Part shown: piece by piece, positions 18,258 to 27,232 of the stretch | How positions within the stretch are numbered: position 1 is the stretch's first letter | How the letters are laid out: every line of letters begins with the position of its first letter | DNA from: Hymenobacter telluris | GTDB taxonomy: Bacteria > Bacteroidota > Bacteroidia > Cytophagales > Hymenobacteraceae | Direction of reading: 5' to 3' | NCBI RefSeq assembly: GCF_017313265.1 | Contig: NZ_JAFLQZ010000019.1 | Location: 58,324-122,323 of the forward strand | Length of the DNA: 64,000 nucleotides | Translations under genes and position numbers: made by a program | Notes under the pieces: model-generated | What the model was told of the DNA's origin: nothing | Databases searched by the model: none | The model's input: the letters and a program-made list of their open reading frames with translations, nothing else

Positions 18258-19613
18258 ATGATAGAGCAACTCATTTCCTTTTCCCTGCGGAATCGGGTGC
18301 TGGTGCTGCTGGTCGCCGCCGGGCTCCTCGTCTGGGGCGCGCTGTCGGTGCGGGCCAGCAAGATTGACGCCATTCCCGACCTGTCCGAAAACCAGGTAAT
18401 CGTCTTCACCGAGTGGATGGGCCGCAGCCCGCAGATTATCGAAGACCAGGTCACCTACCCGCTGGTGACCAACCTGCAGGGCCTCGCCCAGGTGCGGGCC
18501 GTGCGCGCCGCCTCCATGTTCGGCATGAGCTTCGTGTACGTCATCTTTAACGACAATACCGACATCTACTGGGCCCGCGAGCGGGTGCTGGAGCGCCTCA
18601 ACTACGCGCAGCGCCTGCTGCCGGCCGGCATCACGCCCACCCTCGGGCCCGACGGCACGGGCGTGGGCCATGTGCTCTGGTACACGCTCAACGCCCCCAA
18701 GCTCGACTTGGGCGAGCAGCGGGCTTTGCAGGACTGGTACGTGAAGTTTGGCCTGCAAACCGTGGCCGGGGTGAGCGAGGTGGCCAGCTTCGGCGGCTTC
18801 CAGCCCGAGTACCAGGTGACAGTGGACCCCACCAAGCTCACCTACTACAACGTGACCCTGCCGCAGGTGCTGGCCGCCGTGCGCAGCAACAACAACGAGG
18901 CCGGCGGGCGCAAGTTTGAGCAGGCGGGCACGGGCTACATCATCAAAACCTCGGGCTACATTCAGGACGTGGCCACGCTCGAAAACGTGCCGGTGCTTAC
19001 CCGCGCCGGCGGGGTGCCGCTGCGCCTCAAGGACCTGGGCACGGTGCAGATGACGGGCGAAAGCCGCCTGGGCATCTTCGACCACAACGGCGAGGGCGAA
19101 GTGGTGGGCGGCATCGTGGTGATGCGCTACGGCGAGAATGCCGACGACGTGATAACCCGCGTCAAAGCCAAAATGACGGAAGTGGCCAAGGGCCTGCCGG
19201 CGGGCGTGTCGTTCAACATCGTCTACGACCGCAGCGGCCTGATTGAGGAGTCGGTGGCCAACATTCAGCACACGCTGCTGGAGGAAATGGCCGTGGTGTC
19301 GCTGGTGGTGCTGGTGTTCCTGTTTCACTGGCGCAGCGCCCTGAGCATCCTGCTGCAAATCCCGATTACCATCGCCGCGAGCTTCATTCTGCTCAACGCC
19401 TTCGGCATTTCTTCCAACATCATGTCGCTCACCGGCATCGCCCTGGCCATCGGGGTGATTGTGGACAACGGCATCGTGATGGCCGAAAACGCCTACCGCA
19501 ACCTGGCCCTGCACCAGGCCGCTGAAGACGCCGCCGTGTCAGGTGCACCGCCCGGTTCAGCGCCCGCTGCCGCCGCTCCCATTTCCACCCCTGAACCCGT
19601 CCGCCATGACTAA
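18258..19613 (+). CDS. cusA: CusA-type RND permease, N-terminal part (split gene)
   Basis: 451 aa covering TM1, the first periplasmic domain and TM2-TM4 (IALAIGVIVDNGIVMAENAYRNL), followed by an Ala/Pro-rich tail ending EPVRHD. A full RND permease is about 1040 aa. The rest is encoded in the +1 frame from 19606, and the two ORFs overlap in ATGACTAA. The break falls in the cytosolic loop between TM4 and TM5. This could be a frameshift (biological or sequencing) or a real two-chain permease with coupled translation. GC at third codon positions drops in the last 25 codons, which hints at an indel near 19535-19550. Confidence 0.85.
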   Translation: MIEQLISFSLRNRVLVLLVAAGLLVWGALSVRASKIDAIPDLSENQVIVFTEWMGRSPQIIEDQVTYPLVTNLQGLAQVRAVRAASMFGMSFVYVIFNDNTDIYWARERVLERLNYAQRLLPAGITPTLGPDGTGVGHVLWYTLNAPKLDLGEQRALQDWYVKFGLQTVAGVSEVASFGGFQPEYQVTVDPTKLTYYNVTLPQVLAAVRSNNNEAGGRKFEQAGTGYIIKTSGYIQDVATLENVPVLTRAGGVPLRLKDLGTVQMTGESRLGIFDHNGEGEVVGGIVVMRYGENADDVITRVKAKMTEVAKGLPAGVSFNIVYDRSGLIEESVANIQHTLLEEMAVVSLVVLVFLFHWRSALSILLQIPITIAASFILLNAFGISSNIMSLTGIALAIGVIVDNGIVMAENAYRNLALHQAAEDAAVSGAPPGSAPAAAAPISTPEPVRHD

Positions 19614-21498
19614 CGACGAGCGCCTCGCCATCATCGAGAAGTCCAGCCAGCAGGTGTCGCGGGGCATCTTCTTCTCCACCATCATCATCGTGGCGTCCTT
19701 TCTGCCGGTGTTTCTGCTCACCGGGCAGGAGGGCAAGCTGTTTCACCCGCTGGCCTACACCAAGACCTTTATCCTGCTCATCGACGCGGTGCTGGCCGTG
19801 ACGCTGGCACCGGTGCTGCTGTCCTTTTTCATGAAGGGCAAATTCAAAACCGAGGAGCAGAATCCCATCAACCGGGGGCTGGAGCGGGTGTACGCGCCGC
19901 TCATCAACTGGTGCCTCACGTGGCGCAAAACCACCATCGGCATCAACCTGGCGCTGCTGGCCGTCAGCATCCCGCTGCTGCTGAGTCTGGGCACCGAGTT
20001 CATGCCGCCGCTCGACGAGGGCTCGATTCTGTTCATGCCCATCGCGCAGCCCGACGTGTCGAACACGGAAGTAAAGCGCATCCTGCAGGTGCAGGACAAG
20101 ATTATCGCGCAGGTGCCCGAAGTAAAAGGGGTGCTCGGCAAGGCCGGCCGCGCCAGCACGGCCACCGACAACGCCCCGCTGAGCATGATTGAAACCATCA
20201 TCCAGCTCAAGCCCCGCAGCGAGTGGCGGGCGGGCATGACCAAGGCCAAGCTCATTGCCGAGCTCAACGAGAAGCTGCAGATTCCGGGAGTGGTCAACGG
20301 CTGGACGCAGCCCATCATCAACCGCATCAACATGCTGAGCACCGGCGTGCGCACCGACGTGGGCGTGAAGGTCTACGGGCAGCAGCTCGACACCATCTAC
20401 CAGGTCTCGCAAAAAGTAAGGGCGGCGCTCACCGGCGTGCCCGGCGTGCAGGATTTGTACGTGGACCCCATCACCGGCGGCAAGTACCTGCAAATCGACC
20501 TCCGGCGCGACCAGCTGGCCCGCTACGGCCTGAGCGTAGACCAGGTGAACGAGGTGGTGGAAACGGCCATCGGCGGCGCGCCCGTGGCCACCACCGTGGA
20601 GGGCCGCCGGCGCTTCAGCATCAACGTGCGCCTGGCCGAGGACTTCCGCAACAGCGTGGCCGCCCTGGGCCGCATCCCCATCCAAACCACGGCCTACGGT
20701 CCGGTACCGCTCTCGGCGGTGGCCACGCTGCGCTTCACGGGCGGCCCGCCCATGATTAACTCCGAAAACGCGCAGCTGCGCGGGGCGGTGCTCTTCAACG
20801 TGCGTGACCGGGACCTGGGCGGCACCGTGAAGGAAGCCATGCAGCGGGTGCAAAGCCTGCAGGGTAAGCTGCCCGCCGGCTACTACCTGGAGTGGAGCGG
20901 GCAGTACGAAAACCTGATTAGCTCGCAGCGCACGCTGCTTTTCATCCTGCCCATCGTGCTTTTGGTAATATTCGGCTGCCTGTACTTCGCGTTTCACTCG
21001 GTGCGCGAGGCGCTGCTGAGTCTGGTCACTATTCCGTTTGCGCTCATTGGCGGGGCCTACATGGTGTACTTCTACGGCGTGCACCTCTCGGTGGCGGTGG
21101 CCGTGGGATTCATCGCCCTGTTCGGGCTGGCCGTGGAAACGGGCGTCATCATGGTCATCTACCTCAACGACGCCATGCAGCAGCTGGTGGCCGCCAAGGG
21201 CAATTCGAGCGAAACCATCACGAAGCAGGACTTGCGCGACGCCGTGTTTCACGGGGCCGCCAAGCGACTGCGACCCAAGCTGATGACGGTGTCGGTGGCC
21301 CTGTTCGGCCTCGTGCCGGTGCTCTGGGCCTCGGGCACGGGCTCCGACGTAATGCTGCCCATCGTGCTGCCCATGATTGGCGGGGTGTTCACCTCCTCCA
21401 CCCACATTCTGCTGGTGACGCCCCTGATTTTTCTGATGACCAAGGAGTACGAGCTCCGCAAGTTCGGCAAACTGGACGTGCTGGCCGTGAAGCATTAA
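19606..21498 (+). CDS. cusA: CusA-type RND permease, C-terminal part (split gene)
   Basis: 630 aa from ATG 19606 (MTNDERLAIIEKSSQQVSR); the frame is open back to 19543. It carries TM5-TM6 (GIFFSTIIIVASFLPVFLL), the linker to TM7, the second periplasmic domain, and TM8-TM12 with GFIALFGLAVETGVIMVIYLND. Conserved periplasmic stretches such as LSTGVRTDVGVKVYGQQ are intact, so this half shows no decay. Together with 18258-19613 it makes a full CusA-like pump. The TolC, two adaptors and HMBD protein that follow complete the system. Confidence 0.85.
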   Translation: MTNDERLAIIEKSSQQVSRGIFFSTIIIVASFLPVFLLTGQEGKLFHPLAYTKTFILLIDAVLAVTLAPVLLSFFMKGKFKTEEQNPINRGLERVYAPLINWCLTWRKTTIGINLALLAVSIPLLLSLGTEFMPPLDEGSILFMPIAQPDVSNTEVKRILQVQDKIIAQVPEVKGVLGKAGRASTATDNAPLSMIETIIQLKPRSEWRAGMTKAKLIAELNEKLQIPGVVNGWTQPIINRINMLSTGVRTDVGVKVYGQQLDTIYQVSQKVRAALTGVPGVQDLYVDPITGGKYLQIDLRRDQLARYGLSVDQVNEVVETAIGGAPVATTVEGRRRFSINVRLAEDFRNSVAALGRIPIQTTAYGPVPLSAVATLRFTGGPPMINSENAQLRGAVLFNVRDRDLGGTVKEAMQRVQSLQGKLPAGYYLEWSGQYENLISSQRTLLFILPIVLLVIFGCLYFAFHSVREALLSLVTIPFALIGGAYMVYFYGVHLSVAVAVGFIALFGLAVETGVIMVIYLNDAMQQLVAAKGNSSETITKQDLRDAVFHGAAKRLRPKLMTVSVALFGLVPVLWASGTGSDVMLPIVLPMIGGVFTSSTHILLVTPLIFLMTKEYELRKFGKLDVLAVKH

Positions 21499-21511
21499 CC
21501 CCGTGAATGCC

Positions 21512-22768
21512 ATGAAAGCTTTTCTTAAACATAGCCTCCTGCTGGTCCTGCTCTTGCTGGTCACGCGGCCGCTTTGGGCGCAATCGGTTCTGCCGCTGGA
21601 CTCGGTGCTGCGGGCCGTGGAGCGCCGCAACCCGGCCCTGCGCCAATACGGCTACCGCGCCCAGGCCAAGCAGGCCGCCGTGGCTGGCGCCAGCAGCTGG
21701 GAAGCGCCCAAGGTGAGCGCCGGCTACTGGATGACGCCCTACAACCAGCGCCCCATCAAGGAGGTGAACAACGGCCGGGGCGAAGGCATGCAAATGGTGT
21801 CCGTGGAGCAGATGCTCCCCAACCCGGCCAAGCAGCGCGCCAAGCGGGAGTACCTGGCCGGGCAGGTTGCCGTGGAGCAGGCCGACCAAACGGCCATGTT
21901 CAACCAGCTGCGGGCGCAGGCCCGCAGCCTCTACTACGGCCGGGTTATCCTGGAAAAGAAGCTAAAGGTGCTCGACGAAAGCGAGGAGCTGCTGGCCTTT
22001 CTGCTGAAAGTGGCGCAGGCCCGCTACCCCTACAACCAGAGCACGCTGGCCAGCATCTACCAGGCGCAGGCGCGGGTGGCCATGCACGGCAACGACCACG
22101 AGCAGCTCTACGGGCAGCTGCGCCAAAACACCATTGCCCTGAACACGCTCATGGCCCGCGACCCGGAAGGCGAGTTTGCGGTGGATACGCTGCTGCCCAC
22201 CACGTTTGCCGGCCCGTACCCGGACACGGCGGCGCTAGCCCGCCGGCGCAGCGACGTGCGCAGCCTCGACCGCTCGCTGGCCGTGGTGCGGCTCAACCAG
22301 AACGTGGAAGCCAACCGCCGCCGGCCCGACTTCGGGGTGCGCTACGACCACATGAACGGCATTGGCGTCACGCCCAACCAGTTTTCCGTGATGGGCATGG
22401 TGTCCATCCCCATTGCCCCCTGGGCGGCCCGCGAGTACAAGGCCAACACGGCCGCGCTGGGCTACGAGGCGCAGGCCGTGCAGCAGCAGCGCGCCAGCCT
22501 GCTCACCGAAGCGGCCGGCCGCATCACCACCCTGCAGTCGGACTTGCGCACCAAGCGCCAGCAGGTGGAAAACTTTGAAAAAGGCATCCTGCCCGCCCTG
22601 CGCAAGCAGTACCAGGTGACGCTGCTGGCCTACCAGCAGAACACGGCCCAGCTGCCAGCGGTAGTCGAAGCCCTGGAAACCTGGCTGCAAACCCGCCTGC
22701 AGTACCTCGACACCCAAACCGAAGTCCTAAACTTACACGTGCGCTATGACCAGGAACTGGAGCAATAA
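21512..22768 (+). CDS. TolC-family outer-membrane efflux protein
   Basis: 418 aa from ATG 21512 (a GTG 9 bp earlier is less likely). The signal peptide ends RPLWAQ, and long helical TolC repeats follow (NPALRQYGYRAQAKQAAVAG; MFNQLRAQARSLYYGR). It has a Cus-type motif with Met-rich patches (RYDHMNGIGVTPNQFSVMGM). It is the channel for the split permease upstream, from which it is separated by 13 bp. Its 3' end overlaps the next adaptor gene by 23 bp, indicating coupled translation. Confidence 0.9.
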   Translation: MKAFLKHSLLLVLLLLVTRPLWAQSVLPLDSVLRAVERRNPALRQYGYRAQAKQAAVAGASSWEAPKVSAGYWMTPYNQRPIKEVNNGRGEGMQMVSVEQMLPNPAKQRAKREYLAGQVAVEQADQTAMFNQLRAQARSLYYGRVILEKKLKVLDESEELLAFLLKVAQARYPYNQSTLASIYQAQARVAMHGNDHEQLYGQLRQNTIALNTLMARDPEGEFAVDTLLPTTFAGPYPDTAALARRRSDVRSLDRSLAVVRLNQNVEANRRRPDFGVRYDHMNGIGVTPNQFSVMGMVSIPIAPWAAREYKANTAALGYEAQAVQQQRASLLTEAAGRITTLQSDLRTKRQQVENFEKGILPALRKQYQVTLLAYQQNTAQLPAVVEALETWLQTRLQYLDTQTEVLNLHVRYDQELEQ

Positions 22769-24149
22769 GCTACGAGCCGGCGCGCAGCTGGTGCTGGTGC
22801 TCACGCTGCTGGCCGGCTGCAAAGGCAAGGCCCACGGCCCGGCCGCGCAGGCCCCCGCGCAGCCGGTGGCTACGGCTGCCGCGCAGCTCTACACCTGCTC
22901 GATGCACCCGCAAATCGTGCGCGACGCCCCCGGCCAGTGCCCCATCTGCGGCATGGACCTGGTGCCCAAAGCCAGCGGGGAAAACGCAGTCGCCGCCGAC
23001 ACGGCCGGCGCGGGCCTGAACCATCTGGTCGCCTCGCCCAACGCTTCGGTGGTGTCGGCCATCGCCACGGTGCGGCCCAATGCCGGGGCCGTTGGCGATA
23101 CGCTCACCCTGCCCGGGGTGGTCGACTACGACCCGCGCCGGAGCCGGGCGGTGGCCGCGCGCGTGGGCGGGCGCATCGAGCGCCTGCTGGTGCGCTTCAA
23201 CTACCAGCCCGTGCGCCGCGGCCAGCCGCTGCTAGAAATCTACAGCCCCGAGCTGGTGACGGCCGAGCAGGAGTACATCTTCCTACTCGGCAACGACGCG
23301 GACAATACGGCATTGGTGAACGGCGCCCGGCAGAAGCTGCGGCTGCTGGGCCTGAGCGAAAGCCAGCTGCGTGCCCTGGCCCGCACCCGCCGCCCCGACT
23401 ACCGGGTGGCCGTGTTCAGCCCCTACGATGGCTACGTAGTCGAAAACTCCGTGGCTGCGGCGGCACTCGTGCCACCGTCCCCTTCTGGCATGGCCGACAC
23501 CGGTGCACCGGCCGGCGGCATGGGCGGCACTTCGGGCATGGGCGCCGGCGCGGAAGCCGCAACGGCAGCGACTCCAACTGCCGCCCCCACCCCGGCGCTC
23601 ACCCTACAGGAAGGCGGCTACGTCAGCACCGGGCAAACCCTGTTTCAAGTCGTGAACACCGCGCAGGTGTGGGGCCTGTTTCAGCCCGGGCCCGGCGACG
23701 TGACACAGCTGCGCCCCGGTCAGACGCTGCAGGTGTTTGTAAACGGAGACGCCGCTAACCAGCAGCTCACCGCCCGCGTGGAGCTGGTGGAGCCCACCTA
23801 CCGTGCCGGCGCCAGCACGCCGGCCGTGCGCGTGTCGCTGCCCAACGCCAAGGGCTTGCTGCGGCGCGGCACCCGGCTTACCGCCCGGGTAACCAGTTCT
23901 ATGGGTAATGGCTTATGGCTGCCCCGCGCCGCCGTCGTGGACCTGGGCACTCGTCAGGTGGCCTTTGTGCGGCGCGGCCGCACGTTCGTGCCGGTGACGG
24001 TGCAGGTCGGCCAGCGCACGGCCACGCAGGTGCAAATCCGCCAGGGCCTGACCGGCACCGAAGACGTGGCCGCCAATGGGCAATACCTGGTCGACAGCGA
24101 AAGCTTCCTGCAGACCTCATCCACTTCAATTCTCCCTTCCCATGACTAG
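22746..24149 (+). CDS. cusB: CusB-type RND adaptor with one HMBD
   Basis: A 467-aa lipoprotein (lipobox LLAGC). An N-terminal HMBD at about 43-74 (YTCSMHPQIV, CPICGMDLVPK) is followed by the adaptor core: VAARVGGRIERLLVRFNYQPV, the helical hairpin and a barrel. An unusual Gly/Ala/Met-rich insertion (GMADTGAPAGGMGGTSGMG) lies near residues 248-275. The HMBD probably receives Cu(I)/Ag(I) in the periplasm and passes it to the permease. The 3' end overlaps the next adaptor by 8 bp (ATGACTAG). Confidence 0.9.
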   Translation: MTRNWSNKLRAGAQLVLVLTLLAGCKGKAHGPAAQAPAQPVATAAAQLYTCSMHPQIVRDAPGQCPICGMDLVPKASGENAVAADTAGAGLNHLVASPNASVVSAIATVRPNAGAVGDTLTLPGVVDYDPRRSRAVAARVGGRIERLLVRFNYQPVRRGQPLLEIYSPELVTAEQEYIFLLGNDADNTALVNGARQKLRLLGLSESQLRALARTRRPDYRVAVFSPYDGYVVENSVAAAALVPPSPSGMADTGAPAGGMGGTSGMGAGAEAATAATPTAAPTPALTLQEGGYVSTGQTLFQVVNTAQVWGLFQPGPGDVTQLRPGQTLQVFVNGDAANQQLTARVELVEPTYRAGASTPAVRVSLPNAKGLLRRGTRLTARVTSSMGNGLWLPRAAVVDLGTRQVAFVRRGRTFVPVTVQVGQRTATQVQIRQGLTGTEDVAANGQYLVDSESFLQTSSTSILPSHD

Positions 24150-25536
24150 CCCCCGACTCGTTGCGCGTTTGGCCGTGCGTTGGCTGCTGGTGTTGTTGGT
24201 GGCGCTGAGTTCTGCGGCCTGCCAGAAAACCAAACCCGCCGACCAGGGGGCGGCAGGGAAAAAGGTGTATTACACCTGCTCCATGCACCCGCAGATTCAC
24301 GAAGACGCCCCCGGCAAATGCCCCATCTGCAGCATGGACCTGATTCTGGTAAAAACCGCCCCGGCGACCCCAAAGCCCGGCGCCGATGCCGCCGTCTATA
24401 CCTGTCCGATGCACCCGCAGGTGCACCAGGCCAAACCCGGCCTCTGCCCCATCTGCGGCATGGACCTGGTGAAACAGGCTGTTCGTTCGACTGCGGCGGG
24501 CAAGGCGTCGGGCGGTAGCGCCGACCTGACGCTCACCGCGCAGCAGGTCACGCTCGGCAACATTCGCGCGCAGGTCATCGGCCCGGATACTGGCCGGGCA
24601 AAGGTGTTGGCGCCCACCGTGCTCACCGGCACTATTACCGCCGATGCCCTGCAAACCGAGGGCGTCAGCAGCCGGGTGGCCGGGCGCATCGAGCAGCTGT
24701 ACGTGCGCCAGACCGGCCAAATCTTGCAGCGGGGCGCGCCCCTGTTTTCCGTGTACAGCGAGCAGCTGCAGGCCCTGCAGCAGGAGTACTTGCTGGCCCT
24801 GGCCCAAAGCCGTGAGCAGGGCGGTCCTTACCGGCAATTCGCCGAAGCCACGGCCCAAAAGCTACGCCTGCTGGGCCTGAGTGCCACTCAGCTCCGGCAG
24901 CTGGCTGCCCGGGGCCGGCCCAACCCGGTGGTGACCTACTACAGCCCGACGACCGGCACCGTGCAGACCCTCGACGTAGTGCAGGGGCAATACGTGAGCG
25001 AGGGCACGCCCCTGGTCACGCTCACCAACCTGGCCACCGTGTGGGTGGAAGCGCAGCTTAATCCGCAGGACGTGGCCAAGCTGCCACTGGGCAAAACCGT
25101 CACCATGCAAGTGGCCGGAGAGTCCGGCTCGCTTCGGGGCAAAGTAGTCTTTCTCAGCCCCGAGCTGAGCGGCAGCAGCCAGGTCGCGCTGGCCCGCATC
25201 CAACTAGCCAACCCCGGCGGCCGCCTATTGCCCGGCGCACAGGCCAACGTGCTGCTCGATGCCCCCGCAACGGCTGCCACTGCCCAAACCGCGCTGCGCG
25301 TGCCCACGGAAGCCCTGATTCGGGAGGGGGACGCCAGCTACCTCTGGACGCAAACCGGCGAGCGGCAGTACCGCCGCGTGCGGGTGAGCACCGGCGAGGG
25401 CTCGGCCAGCAGCGTGCCCGTCACGTCGGGTCTGCCGCCCGGGACTAGGGTCGTCGTCTCCGGCGCCTACCTGCTGCAAAGCGAATACGCCCTGCGTCAG
25501 GGTGCCACCGATAGCATGAACGGCATGAGCATGTAA
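24142..25536 (+). CDS. cusB: CusB-type RND adaptor with two HMBDs
   Basis: 464 aa from ATG 24142, which overlaps the previous stop in ATGACTAG. It is a lipoprotein (SSAAC) with two tandem HMBDs: YTCSMHPQIHED/CPICSMDL and YTCPMHPQVHQA/CPICGMDLV. The first has CSM in place of CGM. The adaptor core follows (VSSRVAGRIEQLYVRQTG, helical hairpin, barrel, membrane-proximal domain) and the C-terminus is Met-containing (DSMNGMSM). It is similar to but distinct from the upstream adaptor, so the pump may use two different adaptor chains. The frame is open upstream of the ATG, but the extra residues read through the neighbour's tail. Confidence 0.9.
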   Translation: MTSPRLVARLAVRWLLVLLVALSSAACQKTKPADQGAAGKKVYYTCSMHPQIHEDAPGKCPICSMDLILVKTAPATPKPGADAAVYTCPMHPQVHQAKPGLCPICGMDLVKQAVRSTAAGKASGGSADLTLTAQQVTLGNIRAQVIGPDTGRAKVLAPTVLTGTITADALQTEGVSSRVAGRIEQLYVRQTGQILQRGAPLFSVYSEQLQALQQEYLLALAQSREQGGPYRQFAEATAQKLRLLGLSATQLRQLAARGRPNPVVTYYSPTTGTVQTLDVVQGQYVSEGTPLVTLTNLATVWVEAQLNPQDVAKLPLGKTVTMQVAGESGSLRGKVVFLSPELSGSSQVALARIQLANPGGRLLPGAQANVLLDAPATAATAQTALRVPTEALIREGDASYLWTQTGERQYRRVRVSTGEGSASSVPVTSGLPPGTRVVVSGAYLLQSEYALRQGATDSMNGMSM

Positions 25537-25608
25537 GCCCTCCGTCATCACCGCAAGCCGTTGGGTGCCGCGGTCCGGCCCCGTTTTTAATCACCCCATT
25601 CATACCCC

Positions 25609-25866
25609 ATGAAAAAGCTTCTGTTCCTCGGCCTGGTGCTCACCGGCCTCTCCGCCGCCACCACGGCCTGCTCTGACAACAAGGGCAGCACCGAAACCAC
25701 TACGGCCACCACGGCCACCGCCTCGGCAGATAGCACCGCCAAGCCGGCCGGCAACCCCGGGCCCGGCGTGGCCGCCGAGACCTATACCTGTTCCATGCAC
25801 CCCGAAGTCATTGCCAACGAGCCCGGCAAGTGCCCCAAGTGCGGCATGGACCTGGTCAAGAAGTAA
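25609..25866 (+). CDS. Small HMBD lipoprotein
   Basis: An 85-aa lipoprotein: signal peptide, lipobox TTAC near residue 21, a Thr/Ala-rich linker (about 25-50), and one complete HMBD (YTCSMHPEVIANE, CPKCGMDLVKK) at the very C-terminus. It is essentially a tethered metal-binding domain, likely a periplasmic copper/silver buffer for the CusABC system directly upstream (72 bp gap). Confidence 0.85.
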   Translation: MKKLLFLGLVLTGLSAATTACSDNKGSTETTTATTATASADSTAKPAGNPGPGVAAETYTCSMHPEVIANEPGKCPKCGMDLVKK

Positions 25867-25996
25867 TAGCCAGGGTAGCCGCGGCCTTAGCGGCTCCGAC
25901 TAGCGTTGCTTCCGGTCAGTCTACGGACCCGCCCCGCCTCGGAGCGGACCTCCCCAGCAGAAGTCACGCCGGCGACGACCACCGACTGCCACAACA

Positions 25997-26029
25997 AATT
26001 ATGCAGGCCTTCTGCCCCAATCGTGCACA
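25997..26029 (+). promoter_or_regulatory. Putative AraC-type operator upstream of copper-storage gene
   Basis: Half-sites AATTATGCAGG and AATCGTGCACA lie 22 bp apart. A TACATACT element starts at 26050, exactly 31 bp after the second half-site begins, the same spacing as in the sites at 26498 and 27233. Confidence 0.5.
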
Positions 26030-26088
26030 ACAACTCGTCATGGGGCTAGTACATACTGAAAACCATTCTTCACTAAACCCCAAGTTCC

Positions 26089-26430
26089 ATGCATTCTCAA
26101 AACCAAAGCCTCCTCGCCGCTCTCTACGCCTGCGTTAACTCCTGCGAACACTGTGCTACCGCTTGCCTGAGCGAGCAGGATGTCAAAATGATGGCCCGCT
26201 GTATTCAGCTGGACCGCGACTGCGCCGACATCTGCGCCCTGACGGCCCGCTTCGTGGCCCGCGGCTCCGAGCACGCGCAGCACCTGCTCCGCGAGTGCGC
26301 TGAAATCTGCAAGGCCTGCGGCGACGAGTGCGAAAAGCACGCCGCCCACATGGAGCACTGCCGCGAGTGTGCCGAAGCCTGCCGCCGCTGCGAGCAGGCC
26401 TGCCGCCAGGGCATGAGCGTAACGGCTTAA
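26089..26430 (+). CDS. Cys-rich four-helix-bundle copper-storage protein (Csp/DUF326)
   Basis: A 113-aa protein with no signal peptide, so probably cytosolic (Csp3-like). Cysteines are spaced along four helices (CVNSCEHCATAC, CIQLDRDCADIC, CAEICKACGDEC, CRECAEACRRCEQAC), about 17 in all, lining the inside of the bundle. Csp proteins store many Cu(I) ions through such thiols. It stands alone with an operator/promoter upstream (25997-26057) and a strong terminator at 26446-26478, so it is a single-gene unit. Confidence 0.92.
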   Translation: MHSQNQSLLAALYACVNSCEHCATACLSEQDVKMMARCIQLDRDCADICALTARFVARGSEHAQHLLRECAEICKACGDECEKHAAHMEHCRECAEACRRCEQACRQGMSVTA

Positions 26431-26445
26431 CCCGTTATTTCTTGC

Positions 26446-26478
26446 AAAAGCCAGCCCGTTTCGCGCGGGCTGGCTTTT
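26446..26478 (+). terminator. Rho-independent terminator after copper-storage gene
   Basis: The perfect stem AAAAGCCAGCCCG / CGGGCTGGCTTTT (13 bp) has a 7-nt loop and ends in a T-run. It lies 15 bp after the stop codon. Confidence 0.9.
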
Positions 26479-26497
26479 TTGCTTTCCGGGCCGAGCA

Positions 26498-26557
26498 AAT
26501 CTTGTAAGTAGGCGGCGCAATCCTGTACCGCGGCCACCGGGCCGGCCGGTACTTTTG
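26498..26557 (+). promoter_or_regulatory. Operator and promoter of the 26591 gene
   Basis: Direct half-sites AATCTTGTAAG (26498) and AATCCTGTACC (26519) are 21 bp apart. A TACTTTTG box (26550-26557) matches the Bacteroidota -7 consensus and starts 31 bp after the second half-site. The layout is the same before the CopZ-like gene. Confidence 0.65.
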
Positions 26558-26590
26558 CGTCGTGATTTTACCTGGCTAACCCTCCGCGCG

Positions 26591-27217
26591 ATGACCTTCC
26601 CTGCCCCTGTTCGCAAACTCATGCTCACGGCTCACATCACCTTCTCGGTGGGGTGGCTGGGGGCGGTGGCCGTGTTCCTGGCGCTGGCCATAACGGGCCT
26701 GACCAGCCACGACGCGCCGCTGGTGCGAGCCGCCTACCTGGCCATGGGCCTGAGCGGCTGGTTTGTGATTGTGCCCTCCAGTTTCGCGGCGCTGCTCACG
26801 GGCGTGGTGCAGGCCGTGGGCACTCCCTGGGGCTTGTTCAAGCACTACTGGGTGGTCGTAAAACTGCTGCTGACCGTGGCGGCCACCGTGCTGCTGCTCG
26901 TGCACATGCAGCCCATTAGCTACCTGGCGGAAGTCGCCGCCAAAGCCGACCTGTCCTCGACGGAGCTGCGCGGCATGCGCATGCGGCTGATTGCCGACGC
27001 CGTGGCCGCCTTTGTGGTGCTTCTCGCAGCCACGACTATCTCGGTATACAAGCCTTGGGGACGGATTGGCAACTGGCTGCAGCAACGCCGGCACCCCGGC
27101 GCGGTGGCGGCCACGCCCACTTCCTGGGGCCAGTATGTGCTGCTTGGCCTGCTCGGCCTAGTGGTGGTGGTGTTCATCATCGCGCACCTGCTCGGCGGTG
27201 GGCTCGGGCACCACTAG
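26591..27217 (+). CDS. Four-helix-type integral membrane protein (DUF2269-like)
   Basis: 208 aa from ATG 26591 (MTFPAPVRKLMLTAHITFSVGW); the frame is open to 26555. It has five predicted membrane helices, with LMLTAHITFSVGWLGAVAVF, a second around AAYLAMGLSGWFVIVPSSFAA, YWVVVKLLLTVAATVLLLVHM, and two near the C-terminus, plus a His tail (GGGLGHH). The pattern resembles DUF2269/CopD-like membrane proteins with an N-terminal His in helix 1, but I am not certain of the family. Its promoter shares the metal-regulator motif, so it is likely part of the copper response. Confidence 0.75.
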   Translation: MTFPAPVRKLMLTAHITFSVGWLGAVAVFLALAITGLTSHDAPLVRAAYLAMGLSGWFVIVPSSFAALLTGVVQAVGTPWGLFKHYWVVVKLLLTVAATVLLLVHMQPISYLAEVAAKADLSSTELRGMRMRLIADAVAAFVVLLAATTISVYKPWGRIGNWLQQRRHPGAVAATPTSWGQYVLLGLLGLVVVVFIIAHLLGGGLGHH

Positions 27218-27232
27218 GATTGGTAGCCTACG

